Positions 50,997-61,160 of a DNA stretch of 64,000 bases are shown here, piece after piece (position 1 is the first letter of the stretch; the number at the start of each line of letters is the position of its first letter). The position numbers and the translations under genes are program-made. The notes under the pieces are model-generated. The model was not told the origin of the DNA. It made no database searches and saw only the letters and a list, made by a program, of their open reading frames with translations. The DNA comes from Caminibacter pacificus (GTDB taxonomy: Bacteria; Campylobacterota; Campylobacteria; Campylobacterales; Nautiliaceae), in NCBI RefSeq assembly GCF_003752135.1, contig NZ_RJVK01000003.1, positions 1 through 64,000 on the forward strand, given 5' to 3'.

Positions 50997-53900
50997 TTGG
51001 ATTTGGTTCCTTTTCATATTCATAGCGACTATTCACTGCTTCACTCTTCTTTAAAAATAAAAGATTTAGTCAATAAAGCAAAAGAGCTCGGCTACAAGAC
51101 GCTTGGAATCAGCGAACTTGACAATATGTTCAGCGCCATCGAATTTTATGAAACGTGCAAAAAAAACGAAATAAAACCTATTATAGGCACGGACGTTTTG
51201 GTAGATATCGAGGGTAATCTTCATAGAATGGTATTAATTGCCAAAAACTACCAAGGCTATAAAAACCTTATGTATCTAAGCTCTATAAGTTATCTTTATC
51301 ACCAAAAAGGCCACCAAGCTATAGTACCTTTTGAAGAGCTTGTCAATCACCAAGAAGGCGTGGCGGTAGTGCTTCCTATGACGGAGAGTTTAGTCGGGTT
51401 TCATCTTAATATTCTAAACGAAGAAAACATTCTAAAAGGAGCCAAAGGAAAAGCCCAAGCCAAATATTCGGCACTATTTTTAAAAGAAAAAATCAACGAC
51501 TTATATCTCGAAATAAGACGCGACAGTTTTAAAGAATCCCTCATCGAAAAAGACCTGATAGAAATAAGCGAAGAGTGCGACATTCCCCTAATCGCTTCGA
51601 GTAATATCTATTATCTCGAAAAACTCGATTATATCTACAAAGACGCCCTTGAATGTATTGAGAGCAACAAACAATTCGACGACGTTCACAGAGATTTCGA
51701 CATAGGAGAATATTATCTAAAATCTCCCGAAGAATACGAAAACCTTTTTAGCGACATTCCTAAGGCACTTGAAAACAACAAAAAGCTTTTTGAAAGTATA
51801 GACCTTGAAATTCCTCTTGGAAATCCTACTCCTCCGACATTTAAATTTACAAAAGAGTACGCGCAAAAAGAGGGTCTTGATATAGAAAGCGACGTAGAAT
51901 ATTTCGAATACAAATGCTGGGAAGGATTAAACAAAAGACTCCAAAAAATCCCGAAATCCGAACACGAAACTTACAAAAAAAGACTCGAGCACGAAATAAA
52001 TATCATTAAAAAAATGAAATTCCCGGGATATATGCTTATAGTTTGGGATTTTATCAACTACGCAAAAGACCCGAGCCGCCACCTAAGAGGAGACGGAAAC
52101 AAAATCCCGGTAGGTCCGGGACGGGGAAGTGCTGCCGGGAGTTTGGTGGCGTATGCTTTAGAAATTACTAATATCGACCCTATAAAATACGGACTACTTT
52201 TTGAGAGATTTTTGAATCCCGAGAGGGTGAGTATGCCCGATATCGACGTCGATTTTTGTCAGGACAGACGTGATGAGGTGATAGAATACGTAAAAGAAAA
52301 ATACGGAAGCGAAAACGTAGCGCAAGTGGTGACATTCGGTTCTTTGCTTGCAAAAGGTGTTTTAAGAGACGTAGCGAGAATATTCGGTATCGACTACTCA
52401 GAAGCCGACAGATTCGTAAAACTTATCCCCGACCAACTCGGAATTACTCTACAAAAAGCAAAAGAATTGGAACCGAAAATCGTAGAAATCACACAAGAAG
52501 ACCCTCTTTATAACAGACTCTATTCATTCGGCGAATCGCTTGAAGGACTAAAAAGAAACACAGGAAAACACGCAGCCGGAGTCGTAATAAGCGATGAAAA
52601 ACTCTGGAACAAATCCCCTCTATACAAACAAGACGAGCACGACGAATTCCACACAACTCAATATTCTCTAAACTACCTTGAACCGGTCGATTTGATTAAA
52701 TTCGACTTTTTGGGATTAAAAACGCTAACGGTTATAGACAAAGCCGTAAAAAACATAAAACTAAATAAAAACGAAGACGTTAATATCGACGACTTATCAC
52801 TCAGCGACCCTAAAGTTTTCGAGCTTATCCAAAGCGGAAAAACATTAGGTCTATTCCAAATAGAATCGGACGGAATGCAGGATTTGGCAAAAAGATTAAA
52901 ACCATCAACCTTCGAAGACGTAATTGCGATGCTCGCACTCTACCGCCCGGGACCTATGGATGCCGGAATGCTTGATGACTACATCGAAAGAAAACACGGA
53001 AGAAAACCTATCAGTTATTTCTACGACGAATTCGAAGAAGTGCTAAAACCTATTTTGGAGCCGACTTACGGGGTTATCGTTTATCAAGAACAGGTAATGC
53101 AGATAGTTCAGGCAATCGGGGGATTCTCTCTTGGTGAAGCGGATATCATAAGACGGGCTATGGGTAAGAAAAAAGCCGATTTGATGGCGAAATACGCAGA
53201 AGAATTCGCTCAAAGAGCCCAAAAACAAGGCTTTTCGTATGAAAACGCAAAAGCACTCTTTAACTTAATCGAGAAATTCGCCGGATACGGATTCAATAAA
53301 TCCCACTCGGCGGCTTATGCAATGATTACATATCAAACGGCATGGCTAAAAAAATACTACCCTACCGAATTTTTAAGCGCCTTGCTTACATACGAGGCCG
53401 ACAATACCGACAAAATCGCAAAATATATAGACGAAGCCAAATCCTTGGGAATAGAAGTACTTCCGCCTGACGTTAATAAATCAAACGCTGAATTCACTCC
53501 TATGGGTGAAAAGATACTTTTCGGACTTAGCGCGATTAAAGGAGTCGGTAGCAAAGCAATAGAGAGTATCGTAGCAAACAGACCTTTTAAAGATTTGGAA
53601 GATTTTATTTTAAGAGTAGATACTTCAAAAGTAAACAAAAAAGTATTAGAACAACTCATAAAATCCGGAGCTATGGATTGTTTCGGATTATCGAGAAAAG
53701 CGATGCTTCAAAACGTGGAAAATATATTAGAATTCAAAAAACGCGTAGAAGACAAAAAAAACGCAATCAACCACGAGCACTCTTTATTTGCTGATATGGC
53801 GGATGAAAGTGATGATTATCGAGAAAAATTAGAAATTCACGATATGCCTGAATTCGATACGAAAACATTGCTTGAGGGCGAATACGAAACGTTAGGATTT

Positions 53901-54431
53901 TACGTCTCCGCTCATCCTCTTGACCCTTACAAAGAAAAAATAGAAAAACTAAACTACAACCTCTCAAGCGAAGTTGAAGAAATTATCGGACAAGAAGCTC
54001 TTTTTGTCGGAAAAATAGAGGGAATGAAAGTAAGAATCTCCAAAAAAGGAAACAAATTCGCAATAGCGAATCTTATGGATTATCACGGCAAAATAGATAT
54101 TATGATTTTCGAAAGAGACTTAAACAAACTCCAAGAATACAACCTTGACGAGCCTTTGGCGATAAAAGCTGCGGTAGATAAAGTCGGAGAGTTTTTAAGA
54201 GTAACGTGTAGAAAAGTTATGAGTTTGGAAGAAGCGGCAAACGAAAAAGCCGCGGTAAAAGACGAAATTACGATAATACAAAGAGAAATTTCAGAAAATT
54301 ACGAAGAGGATTTGATGAAAATCTATAACGAAATCTCAAAAAATCCGGGAAATAAAAGAGCGATTTTACAAATAAAAACGCCTTTTGGGTTTACCTTAAA
54401 AGTAGAAACCAATCTAAGAACCTCTATTTAA
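50997..54431 (+). CDS. dnaE: DNA polymerase III alpha subunit
   Basis: Replicative DNA polymerase. The 1144-aa protein has an N-terminal PHP domain (PFHIHSDYSLLHSSLK), the polymerase core with GPGRGSAAGSLVAYAL and PDIDVDF (catalytic aspartates), RPGPMDAGM, tandem helix-hairpin-helix, and an OB fold near the C terminus (LFVGKIEGMKVRISKKG). The start is a TTG: 50997 gives the longest frame, but TTG at 51003 has better spacing to AAAGGG. No separate promoter is evident besides AT-rich sequence between thrC and dnaE. It overlaps the convergent small gene by 8 nt. Confidence 0.97.
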   Translation: MDLVPFHIHSDYSLLHSSLKIKDLVNKAKELGYKTLGISELDNMFSAIEFYETCKKNEIKPIIGTDVLVDIEGNLHRMVLIAKNYQGYKNLMYLSSISYLYHQKGHQAIVPFEELVNHQEGVAVVLPMTESLVGFHLNILNEENILKGAKGKAQAKYSALFLKEKINDLYLEIRRDSFKESLIEKDLIEISEECDIPLIASSNIYYLEKLDYIYKDALECIESNKQFDDVHRDFDIGEYYLKSPEEYENLFSDIPKALENNKKLFESIDLEIPLGNPTPPTFKFTKEYAQKEGLDIESDVEYFEYKCWEGLNKRLQKIPKSEHETYKKRLEHEINIIKKMKFPGYMLIVWDFINYAKDPSRHLRGDGNKIPVGPGRGSAAGSLVAYALEITNIDPIKYGLLFERFLNPERVSMPDIDVDFCQDRRDEVIEYVKEKYGSENVAQVVTFGSLLAKGVLRDVARIFGIDYSEADRFVKLIPDQLGITLQKAKELEPKIVEITQEDPLYNRLYSFGESLEGLKRNTGKHAAGVVISDEKLWNKSPLYKQDEHDEFHTTQYSLNYLEPVDLIKFDFLGLKTLTVIDKAVKNIKLNKNEDVNIDDLSLSDPKVFELIQSGKTLGLFQIESDGMQDLAKRLKPSTFEDVIAMLALYRPGPMDAGMLDDYIERKHGRKPISYFYDEFEEVLKPILEPTYGVIVYQEQVMQIVQAIGGFSLGEADIIRRAMGKKKADLMAKYAEEFAQRAQKQGFSYENAKALFNLIEKFAGYGFNKSHSAAYAMITYQTAWLKKYYPTEFLSALLTYEADNTDKIAKYIDEAKSLGIEVLPPDVNKSNAEFTPMGEKILFGLSAIKGVGSKAIESIVANRPFKDLEDFILRVDTSKVNKKVLEQLIKSGAMDCFGLSRKAMLQNVENILEFKKRVEDKKNAINHEHSLFADMADESDDYREKLEIHDMPEFDTKTLLEGEYETLGFYVSAHPLDPYKEKIEKLNYNLSSEVEEIIGQEALFVGKIEGMKVRISKKGNKFAIANLMDYHGKIDIMIFERDLNKLQEYNLDEPLAIKAAVDKVGEFLRVTCRKVMSLEEAANEKAAVKDEITIIQREISENYEEDLMKIYNEISKNPGNKRAILQIKTPFGFTLKVETNLRTSI

Positions 54432-54855
54432 TCAGCTCTTTTATCTTTTCTTTGAAATTACATAAAAACTGAGGATATTCCTCATCAATTTTGCTTAAAT
54501 CGACATATTCTCTCATAAAAGTATCCAAATCTATTCCGGATTGCATACCTAAAGAAAAACCTTTAAACATCTCTTTGATTTTTGGAGAATCGACCAAATC
54601 GACCATACTTTCGGCAAAAGGAATAGCCTCTTCAAACATCCCTTCTCTCCACATTCCGACCATATTATCAAATAACGTCACAACTGCAAAAAGCTCTTCG
54701 TCGTTTTTCAAATCGAATTTTTCGTTATTCGTTAGTTTATGTTGATACATTATAAAAGCTTCGTTAAACGCTTTTTCGAATTCTTCTTCCGCTTTTTGAG
54801 TATCTCCCTTTGTTAAGGCGTTTCTAAACTCATAATAGTGCTCTTTTACGCTCAT
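54424..54855 (-). CDS. Small helical protein of unknown function
   Basis: The 143-aa protein starts MSVKEHYYEFRNALTKGD; the ATG at 54855 has AAAGGA 7 nt upstream, so the longer frame beginning at 54885 is rejected. It is all-helical and acidic with no signal peptide or transmembrane helix, resembling TPR-like helical hairpins (KAEEEFEKAFNEAFIMYQHK; FEEAIPFAESMVDLV), but no motif identifies a family. It is convergent with dnaE. Confidence 0.7.
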   Translation of the reverse strand: MSVKEHYYEFRNALTKGDTQKAEEEFEKAFNEAFIMYQHKLTNNEKFDLKNDEELFAVVTLFDNMVGMWREGMFEEAIPFAESMVDLVDSPKIKEMFKGFSLGMQSGIDLDTFMREYVDLSKIDEEYPQFLCNFKEKIKELIK

Positions 54856-54890
54856 ACCAATCCTTTTTTTCGGAAATTTTAACATTTTAT

Positions 54891-54919
54891 TTGCTTTTTA
54901 TAAAATATACGGCTATAAT
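54891..54919 (+). promoter_or_regulatory. Sigma70-type promoter of the RRM gene
   Basis: TTGCTT (54891-54896) and TATAAT (54914-54919) are 17 bp apart, 32 bp before the start codon. A GGAATCACA ribosome-binding region follows. Confidence 0.7.
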
Positions 54920-54951
54920 GTCAATGCAAATTTAATTTTTTAGGAATCACA

Positions 54952-55206
54952 ATGAAAACAATTTATGTAGGAAACATCAACTACGACGCTACTGCGGAAG
55001 ACTTAAAACCAATCTTCGCTGAATACGGAGAAGTTCTATCGGTAAAAATCATCAATGACAGAGAAACAGGAAGAAGCAAAGGTTTCGGATTTGTTGAAAT
55101 GGAAAGCGGTGCAGAAACTGCTATTGAAGAACTTGACGGTAAAGAATTTTTAGGTAGAAGATTAAGAGTTAACGAAGCAAGACCAAGAGCTCCGAGAGAG
55201 TCTTAA
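54952..55206 (+). CDS. RRM-domain RNA-binding protein
   Basis: The 84-aa protein is a single RNA recognition motif with RNP2 IYVGNI (4-9), RNP1 KGFGFVEM and a short basic tail (ARPRAPRES). Similar one-domain RRM proteins are abundant in cyanobacteria, where several are cold-induced, and occur in many epsilonproteobacteria including Helicobacter. The natural RNA target is unknown. It has its own promoter and is separated by 135 bp from rpmE; that gap holds a likely rpmE promoter (TGTAAAAT at about 55306) and nothing else seen. Confidence 0.93.
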   Translation: MKTIYVGNINYDATAEDLKPIFAEYGEVLSVKIINDRETGRSKGFGFVEMESGAETAIEELDGKEFLGRRLRVNEARPRAPRES

Positions 55207-55341
55207 TCTCTTGCTTTTTATAATAGATATTTTAGTGTCTGCCACTTTATACTCTCGCTTTTTTCTTAAAAGTTACTTAATTTAAGCAAACTTTAAGCTT
55301 AGACTTGTAAAATTCCACACCAAATCACAAAAAGGATTAAT

Positions 55342-55542
55342 ATGAAAAAAGGTATCCATCCTGAATATGTTGAATGCAAAGTAAGTTGTACTTGCGGTCA
55401 TACTTTTACTATTTTATCAACTAAACCTGAATTAAGAATTGAAGTATGCGACCAATGTCATCCATTCTACACAGGAAAAGAAAGAACTATCGATAGAGGC
55501 GGAAAAGTAGATAAATTTAAGAAAAAATACGGTCTTGCGTAA
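55342..55542 (+). CDS. rpmE: 50S ribosomal protein L31
   Basis: The 66-aa protein starts [16 protein letters not shown]. It keeps the zinc-type cysteines: C in [10 protein letters not shown] and [11 protein letters not shown], so it is the C+ (zinc-binding) form. AAAGGA precedes the ATG. The gene heads a plus-strand operon whose order (rpmE, rsmI, rlmB, membrane protein, periplasmic protein, aminotransferase, hom) is the one I remember from Campylobacter jejuni. Confidence 0.96.
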   Translation: MKKGIHPEYVECKVSCTCGHTFTILSTKPELRIEVCDQCHPFYTGKERTIDRGGKVDKFKKKYGLA

Positions 55543-56331
55543 TTGGTTACATTCACACCCACACCAATTGGCAATTTAGACGACATATCAAAAAGGGCTC
55601 TTTTAGCCCTGCAAAATGCTGAAATTATCTTCTGCGAAGATACAAGAGTCACAAAAAAACTCCTAAACTTACTAAATATTCCCCTAAACAAAGAATTTAT
55701 ATCAATGCACTCTCATAATGAAGATAAAGTTTTATCAAAAATAGACCCTCAAACGTTAAAATCAAAAGAAGTCGTTTATGTTAGCGATGCCGGAATGCCT
55801 GCAATAAGCGACCCGGGAAGCAAGCTCGTAAAATTTTGCCAAAAACACGATATTCCATATACGGTAATCCCTGGAGCGAATGCGGCACTGACCGCGTTTG
55901 TCGCAAGCGGATTTGAAGGAGAGTTTTGTTTTCATGCTTTTTTGCCGCACAAAGGTAACGAAAGAAATGAAAAACTAAAAGAAATTATAAATTCAAATAA
56001 AATAGCGATTCTTTACGAATCTCCTCATAGAATCGAAAAACTCTTAAACGAATTAAAAGAATTAATCCCTGATAGAGAAATTTTCCTCGCAAAAGAACTG
56101 ACAAAAATCCACGAAACCTACATCAAAGGAAAAGCCAAAGATATTGAACTTAAAAACACCAAAGGCGAATGGGTCGTAGTGATAGATAAAGGCGAAAATA
56201 AGAAAACTTTAGAGCTCTCGTATGATGAAATTTCGGCTTTGCCTATACCTCCGAAAGAAAAAAGCAAACTCCTTGCAAAAATTTCCGAAAAAAGTGCAAA
56301 AGAAATCTACAAAGAATTAATCAATCAATAA
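55543..56331 (+). CDS. rsmI: 16S rRNA (cytidine-1402 2'-O)-methyltransferase RsmI
   Basis: SAM-dependent enzyme modifying C1402 in the ribosomal P site. The 262-aa protein begins VTFTPTPIGNLDDI, with CEDTRVTKKLL, SDAGMPAISDPG and YESPHRIEKLL, all family signatures. It starts at TTG directly after the rpmE stop, with no independent ribosome-binding site of note, so translation is probably coupled to rpmE. Confidence 0.95.
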   Translation: MVTFTPTPIGNLDDISKRALLALQNAEIIFCEDTRVTKKLLNLLNIPLNKEFISMHSHNEDKVLSKIDPQTLKSKEVVYVSDAGMPAISDPGSKLVKFCQKHDIPYTVIPGANAALTAFVASGFEGEFCFHAFLPHKGNERNEKLKEIINSNKIAILYESPHRIEKLLNELKELIPDREIFLAKELTKIHETYIKGKAKDIELKNTKGEWVVVIDKGENKKTLELSYDEISALPIPPKEKSKLLAKISEKSAKEIYKELINQ

Positions 56332-56354
56332 CACTTTTTTGATAAAATACTGAT

Positions 56355-57020
56355 ATGATAGTTTACGGAAAAAGAATAGTCGAATATATTATTCAAAAAC
56401 ACCCTGATATTGTTAAAGAAATTTTAATTGCAAAAAAGCTAAGCAAAAACGAACTGAAAAAATTTAATAAATTCAAAGTAAAATTTATAGATAACAAAAC
56501 GGCTCAAAAACTTAGCAAAAACGGAAATCATCAAGGCTTTTTTGCAAAAATAGATTTTACCCCTCAAGAATGGGATATAACCGGTGATAAAATATTAGTA
56601 CTCGAAAACGTAACCGATATGGGTAATATAGGCGCAATCACAAGAACCGCCTATGCCCTTGGAATCGATTTATTGATTATAACCGGAATAAAAGAACTAA
56701 AATGGGACAGAGTAATCCGAACAAGTTCGGGTGCGGCTTTGGATATGAAAATTTTACCTTTTAAAAACATTTTGGAACTTTTAAATATCCTAAAAACAAA
56801 AAAATACCATTTAATAGGTGCGGATTTGGGAGGAAAGTGCAAACCTTCGAAAAAAGAAAAGATAGCGCTTATTATGGGAAATGAAGGTGAAGGTTTGAGC
56901 AAAAGAGTAAAAGAAAAACTTGATGAAATTCTAACGATCGAAATGAAAAGAGAGTTCGATTCGCTAAACGTATCGGTTGCGGCTGGAATTTTAATAGATA
57001 GGATTACAAATGAGTGCTAA
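56355..57020 (+). CDS. rlmB: SPOUT 23S rRNA 2'-O-methyltransferase, RlmB-like
   Basis: TrmH-family enzyme predicted to methylate G2251 of 23S rRNA. The 221-aa protein has an N-terminal substrate-binding domain (about 1-70), then the knotted domain with NVTDMGNIGAITRTAYALG, ALIMGNEGEGL and DSLNVSVAAGILI. Other TrmH-type enzymes share these motifs, so the exact target is by family and gene order rather than proof. It ends overlapping the next gene by 11 nt. Confidence 0.85.
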   Translation: MIVYGKRIVEYIIQKHPDIVKEILIAKKLSKNELKKFNKFKVKFIDNKTAQKLSKNGNHQGFFAKIDFTPQEWDITGDKILVLENVTDMGNIGAITRTAYALGIDLLIITGIKELKWDRVIRTSSGAALDMKILPFKNILELLNILKTKKYHLIGADLGGKCKPSKKEKIALIMGNEGEGLSKRVKEKLDEILTIEMKREFDSLNVSVAAGILIDRITNEC

Positions 57021-57930
57021 TATATTCGAACAGTATTCGATTGAGGAAATTTCGAAGAGAACGAAAATATCGCCTATCTCTTTAAGATTTATCAAAAACA
57101 AAGAATACGAAAAAATTCCGAGAGTGAAGTTTATAGGTTTTATTAAAATTATCGAAAGAGAGTTTAAAGTTGATTTAAGCGATTTGATTGAAGAATTCGA
57201 CCAAGCAAACAACACTCCTACAAAAAAAGAAAAAAACCAAAAAACAATAGAAGAAACACCAAAAACCACACAACATCAAACTTCCGAAATAAAAGAAAAA
57301 AAATCATATCTCGTTATTATTTTAGCGGTGATAATTTTAATAATAGCAGGAGCCATACTTTATAATTTCTCAAAAACAAAACAACCTCCGGTTGAGAATA
57401 ACATTACTCAAAATGAGATTCAACAACCAAAACCTCAAAACGATAATAAAACAAACATCATCCAAGAACAACCTCAAAAAGAAACTGCAAACGAAATCCA
57501 AAAACCCGTTTCAACGAACACTCAAAACATAGTGCAACCCACTCCTCAAAATAACGAACAAAATATCGGAACTACAAACAACAAAAACACTACACCAAGT
57601 ACCAATAACGTTTCAACAACTCAGAAAATTACAACTCCTAAAACAGCACCTCAAAAAGTACAAACAACATATAGCGTAACTATTATCCCGCAAAAAAGAG
57701 TTTGGTATAGAGCGATTAATCTCGATACGAACAAAACTATCGAATACCTCACAAGCAACCTTAAAACCCTGCCAAAAGGCAACTATTACATAAAATTCGG
57801 ACACGGACTTGTAACAATCGAATATGCAAACCAACAAATCAACCCGGATACAAAAAAAATCGTTAGAATAATCCTAAAAAACGGAAAATACGAATATATT
57901 AAAAATCCACCGGCAGGATATCCGAAATGA
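57010..57930 (+). CDS. RodZ-like membrane protein with N-terminal helix-turn-helix
   Basis: The 306-aa protein has a cytoplasmic helix-turn-helix region (about 8-62: YSIEEISKRTKISPISLRFI), a Lys/Thr-rich linker, one transmembrane helix (about 99-118: LVIILAVIILIIAGAILY), a long Gln/Asn/Thr-rich low-complexity periplasmic stalk (about 120-225) and a small C-terminal beta domain (YSVTIIPQKRVWYRAI). This is the RodZ plan, although classical RodZ signatures are weak. A cell-shape role with the MreB system is inference. The stalk codons are AT-rich and repetitive. Confidence 0.65.
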   Translation: MSANIFEQYSIEEISKRTKISPISLRFIKNKEYEKIPRVKFIGFIKIIEREFKVDLSDLIEEFDQANNTPTKKEKNQKTIEETPKTTQHQTSEIKEKKSYLVIILAVIILIIAGAILYNFSKTKQPPVENNITQNEIQQPKPQNDNKTNIIQEQPQKETANEIQKPVSTNTQNIVQPTPQNNEQNIGTTNNKNTTPSTNNVSTTQKITTPKTAPQKVQTTYSVTIIPQKRVWYRAINLDTNKTIEYLTSNLKTLPKGNYYIKFGHGLVTIEYANQQINPDTKKIVRIILKNGKYEYIKNPPAGYPK

Positions 57931-58706
57931 AAAAGTTAATAATTTTAGTATCGATAATAAGCGCTCTTTTTGCTCTTGACGTTCAAAGTTTCGTAAAAAA
58001 TCTAATAGGAGAGCAGAAATATCAGACCTATAAAAACCTAATTTCTCAAACGATAAACGAAAACAATGCCACAATAGAATCCATAATAGTTTCTTTAAAA
58101 GAAAACGGACTTATCGACTTATTTTTCGATAAACCCAAGATTTTCGAAACTTCTTTTGTTTTTAAAGACAACAATCCCGAACTTGACACTAAAATATTAA
58201 ACGACAGTCTTAAGAATTTAGGATATTTTTATTTCTACCCGAGCGAAATAAAAACAAACGGAACATATGACATAACAATAGAAATGAATTCGGGACAATT
58301 TATCGATCCTCTTTTGTTTTTAAGAGAGATGAAAAACCATAACTGTATTATCCTAAATATTAAAAAAGACGAATATTACACCTATACAATCGACTGTAGC
58401 GATGCCGATTTAAATGTAACAAAACTAACTGATAACGTTCAAAACCTTACAAACACTCAAGGTGAATACTGGGTCGATACGAACGGATACTCAAAAGTGG
58501 TAATAAAAACATCAAAATATGATAAATGGTATCCATACGTTGTTTTTTATGACAAAAATTTGAATATTCTTAATATAATTACATCTAAAAATATTCAGAG
58601 AATCGTTACGGCAAAAATACCGGATGATTGTAAATACATAAAAATAAGAGACAACTACTCGAAAGAAAACATAAAAAGAGGAATATTCATTAAAGGAATA
58701 AAATGA
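57927..58706 (+). CDS. Exported periplasmic protein of unknown function
   Basis: The 259-aa protein has a signal peptide ([18 protein letters not shown]), a helical N-terminal portion and a C-terminal beta-rich half with two cysteines (NCIILN and DCSDAD). The RodZ-like gene upstream and aminotransferase downstream overlap it by 4 nt each. The equivalent position in Campylobacter is also a periplasmic protein of unknown role (from memory). No catalytic motif is seen. Confidence 0.75.
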   Translation: MKKLIILVSIISALFALDVQSFVKNLIGEQKYQTYKNLISQTINENNATIESIIVSLKENGLIDLFFDKPKIFETSFVFKDNNPELDTKILNDSLKNLGYFYFYPSEIKTNGTYDITIEMNSGQFIDPLLFLREMKNHNCIILNIKKDEYYTYTIDCSDADLNVTKLTDNVQNLTNTQGEYWVDTNGYSKVVIKTSKYDKWYPYVVFYDKNLNILNIITSKNIQRIVTAKIPDDCKYIKIRDNYSKENIKRGIFIKGIK

Positions 58707-59914
58707 ACCATTTTGAAAGAATAGAAAGACTTCCTAATTACATTTTTGCGGTTATAAACGACTTAAAACTTCAAGCAAGAAGAGCGGGAGAAGATATTAT
58801 AGATTTTTCTATGGGAAATCCGGACGGCCCGACACCCAAACCAATAGTAGATAAACTCATAGAAGCGGCACAAAAGCCGAAAAATCACAGATATTCAGTA
58901 AGTAAAGGTATTTATAAATTAAGAGAGGCGATTTGTAATTGGTACGCAAGAAGATACGGTGTAACATTCGACCCTGAAACAGAAGCCGTCGTAACTATGG
59001 GTAGCAAAGAGGGATACGTTCACTTAACTCAAGCAATTACGAACGTAGGAGATGTGGCAATCGTACCCGATCCTACCTATCCTATTCACTCATACGCTTT
59101 TATGTTGGCGGGTGCAAGCGTTAGAAAAGTAAAACTTACTTATAATGAAAAATACGAACTTATCGAAGATGAGTTTTTCGAGCAATTAAAACAAGCGATG
59201 ATAGAAGCCGTTCCTAAACCTAAATTTTTAGTCCTAAATTTCCCGCACAATCCGACAACCGTTACGGTAACAAAAGACTTTTATCAAAGAGCTGTGGATT
59301 TCGCAAAAGAAGAAGGACTTTATATCATAAGCGATATAGCATATGCCGATATAACTTTTGAAGGATACAAAACTCCGAGTATTTTTGAAGCAAAAGGCGC
59401 AAAAGAAGTAGCGGTTGAGAGTTTTACACTTAGCAAAAGCTACAATATGGCCGGATGGAGAGTTGGATTTTTAGTAGGGAATCCTGAATTAATAGGAGCT
59501 CTTCAAAAATATAAGTCTTGGATAGATTACGGAATGTTTACACCTATTCAAGTTGCGGCAACCGTTGCACTTAGAGAATATAAAGATTTACCAAAAGAAA
59601 TTGCAAAAACATATGAAAAAAGAAGAGACGTATTAATAGAAAGTTTCGCAAATGCCGGATGGGAAATAGAAAAGCCAAAAGCCACAATGTTCGTATGGGC
59701 AAAAATCCCTGAAGTCGCAAGACACTTAGGAAGTCTTGAATTTTCAAAAAGATTATTAACGGAAGCTCATATTGCGGTAAGTCCGGGAATCGGATTTGGA
59801 GCGTACGGAGATGATTATGTCAGAATCGCTTTGATTGAAAACGAAAAAAGAATTCGTCAAGCGGCAAAAAACGTAAAATATTTCTTAAAGAATCTAAAGG
59901 AAAACAATGGTTAA
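58703..59914 (+). CDS. PLP-dependent aminotransferase, class I/II (AlaC/DapL-like)
   Basis: The 403-aa protein is a fold-type I aminotransferase with [11 protein letters not shown] near the N terminus, the PLP lysine in [22 protein letters not shown] (PLP-ring Asn/Asp region) and SPGIGFG with [13 protein letters not shown] at the C terminus. It groups by motif with AlaC-type alanine/aspartate and LL-diaminopimelate aminotransferases. Sitting before hom suggests aspartate-family amino acid synthesis. Specificity is uncertain. Confidence 0.87.
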   Translation: MNHFERIERLPNYIFAVINDLKLQARRAGEDIIDFSMGNPDGPTPKPIVDKLIEAAQKPKNHRYSVSKGIYKLREAICNWYARRYGVTFDPETEAVVTMGSKEGYVHLTQAITNVGDVAIVPDPTYPIHSYAFMLAGASVRKVKLTYNEKYELIEDEFFEQLKQAMIEAVPKPKFLVLNFPHNPTTVTVTKDFYQRAVDFAKEEGLYIISDIAYADITFEGYKTPSIFEAKGAKEVAVESFTLSKSYNMAGWRVGFLVGNPELIGALQKYKSWIDYGMFTPIQVAATVALREYKDLPKEIAKTYEKRRDVLIESFANAGWEIEKPKATMFVWAKIPEVARHLGSLEFSKRLLTEAHIAVSPGIGFGAYGDDYVRIALIENEKRIRQAAKNVKYFLKNLKENNG

Positions 59915-61160
59915 GGTCGGAATAGTCGGAGTCGGAACTGTTGGTGTTAGTGTTGTAAAAAACCTTGAAAAAAACAGAGAAATAATAAAATCAAGAGCAG
60001 GAAAAGAGATAAAAGTAATAAAAGGCGTTGTTAGAGACCCGAGCAAAAAAAGAGATGTTAATATTGAACTCGTAACGGATTATAAAGAAGTGACAAGAGA
60101 CCCTCAAATTGATATAGTAGTGGAATTAATGGGCGGTGTGGATAAAGCGTATGAAGTGGTAAAAGACGCACTAAACCACGGAAAAGCTGTAGTTACCGCA
60201 AATAAAGCACTTTTGGCTTATCATAGATTCGAGCTACAAAAAATAGCAAACACGCCTTTTGAATACGAAGCGAGTGTCGCCGGAGGAATACCTGTAATTA
60301 AAGCATTAAGAGACGGATTAAGCGCAAATCATATTGAAGAGATTAAAGGTATTATTAACGGGACATGTAATTATATTTTGACAGAAATGAAAAAAGGCAG
60401 AGACTACGAAGAAGTTTTAAAAGAAGCTCAAGAAAAAGGTTACGCAGAAGCGGACCCGACTTTTGACGTGGGCGGGTTTGATGCGGCTCATAAACTTTTG
60501 ATATTAGCAAGTATCGCTTATAATATCGATGCTAAACCTGAAGAAATTTTAATTGAAGGTATCGAAAATATAAATTTAACTGATATAGAATTCGCAAAAG
60601 AGTTCGGATATGAAATTAAACTATTAGGTATCGCTAAAAAAATAGGAAACGAAATTGAGCTGAGAGTCCACCCTACTTTAATCAAAAAAGAAGAGATGAT
60701 AGCGAAAGTCGACGGTGTTATGAATGCCGTAAGTGTAATCGGAGATGTGGTTGGTGAAACGATGTATTATGGTCCCGGAGCCGGAGGAGATGCAACGGCA
60801 AGCGCCGTTATAAGTGATATTATAGAAATAGCAAGAGGCTGTATCAAACCGATGCTCGGATTTAAAATACCTCTTGAACTTGATAATGTTACATTAAAAC
60901 CTATAGATGAAATAGAAAGCAAATATTATTTAAGAGTAGCCGTTAACGATGAAGTGGGCGTACTTGAAAAAATAGCTCATATTTTAGCTAAAAACAACAT
61001 CTCAATAGAAAGTTTTCTACAGAAACCGAGAAACGGATATGTTAAACTTCTATTTTCAACTCATAAATGTAAAGAAAAAGAGATAAAAAAAGCTATTAAA
61101 GAGATTCAAGAACTAAGCTTCGTATTAAAACCAATCAACTACATAAGAATAGAAGAGTGA
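59907..61160 (+). CDS. hom: Homoserine dehydrogenase
   Basis: NAD(P)-dependent reduction of aspartate semialdehyde to homoserine for threonine and methionine. The 417-aa protein has the nucleotide motif [17 protein letters not shown], the catalytic region [12 protein letters not shown] with [15 protein letters not shown], and a C-terminal ACT domain (about 345-417) for threonine feedback. It overlaps the aminotransferase gene by 8 nt and the regulator gene by 4. Confidence 0.95.
   Translation: MVKVGIVGVGTVGVSVVKNLEKNREIIKSRAGKEIKVIKGVVRDPSKKRDVNIELVTDYKEVTRDPQIDIVVELMGGVDKAYEVVKDALNHGKAVVTANKALLAYHRFELQKIANTPFEYEASVAGGIPVIKALRDGLSANHIEEIKGIINGTCNYILTEMKKGRDYEEVLKEAQEKGYAEADPTFDVGGFDAAHKLLILASIAYNIDAKPEEILIEGIENINLTDIEFAKEFGYEIKLLGIAKKIGNEIELRVHPTLIKKEEMIAKVDGVMNAVSVIGDVVGETMYYGPGAGGDATASAVISDIIEIARGCIKPMLGFKIPLELDNVTLKPIDEIESKYYLRVAVNDEVGVLEKIAHILAKNNISIESFLQKPRNGYVKLLFSTHKCKEKEIKKAIKEIQELSFVLKPINYIRIEE

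Noticed and set aside
54856-54885. Longer start of the small protein convergent with dnaE
   Set aside because: There is no ribosome-binding site; the ATG at 54855 has AAAGGA at proper distance.
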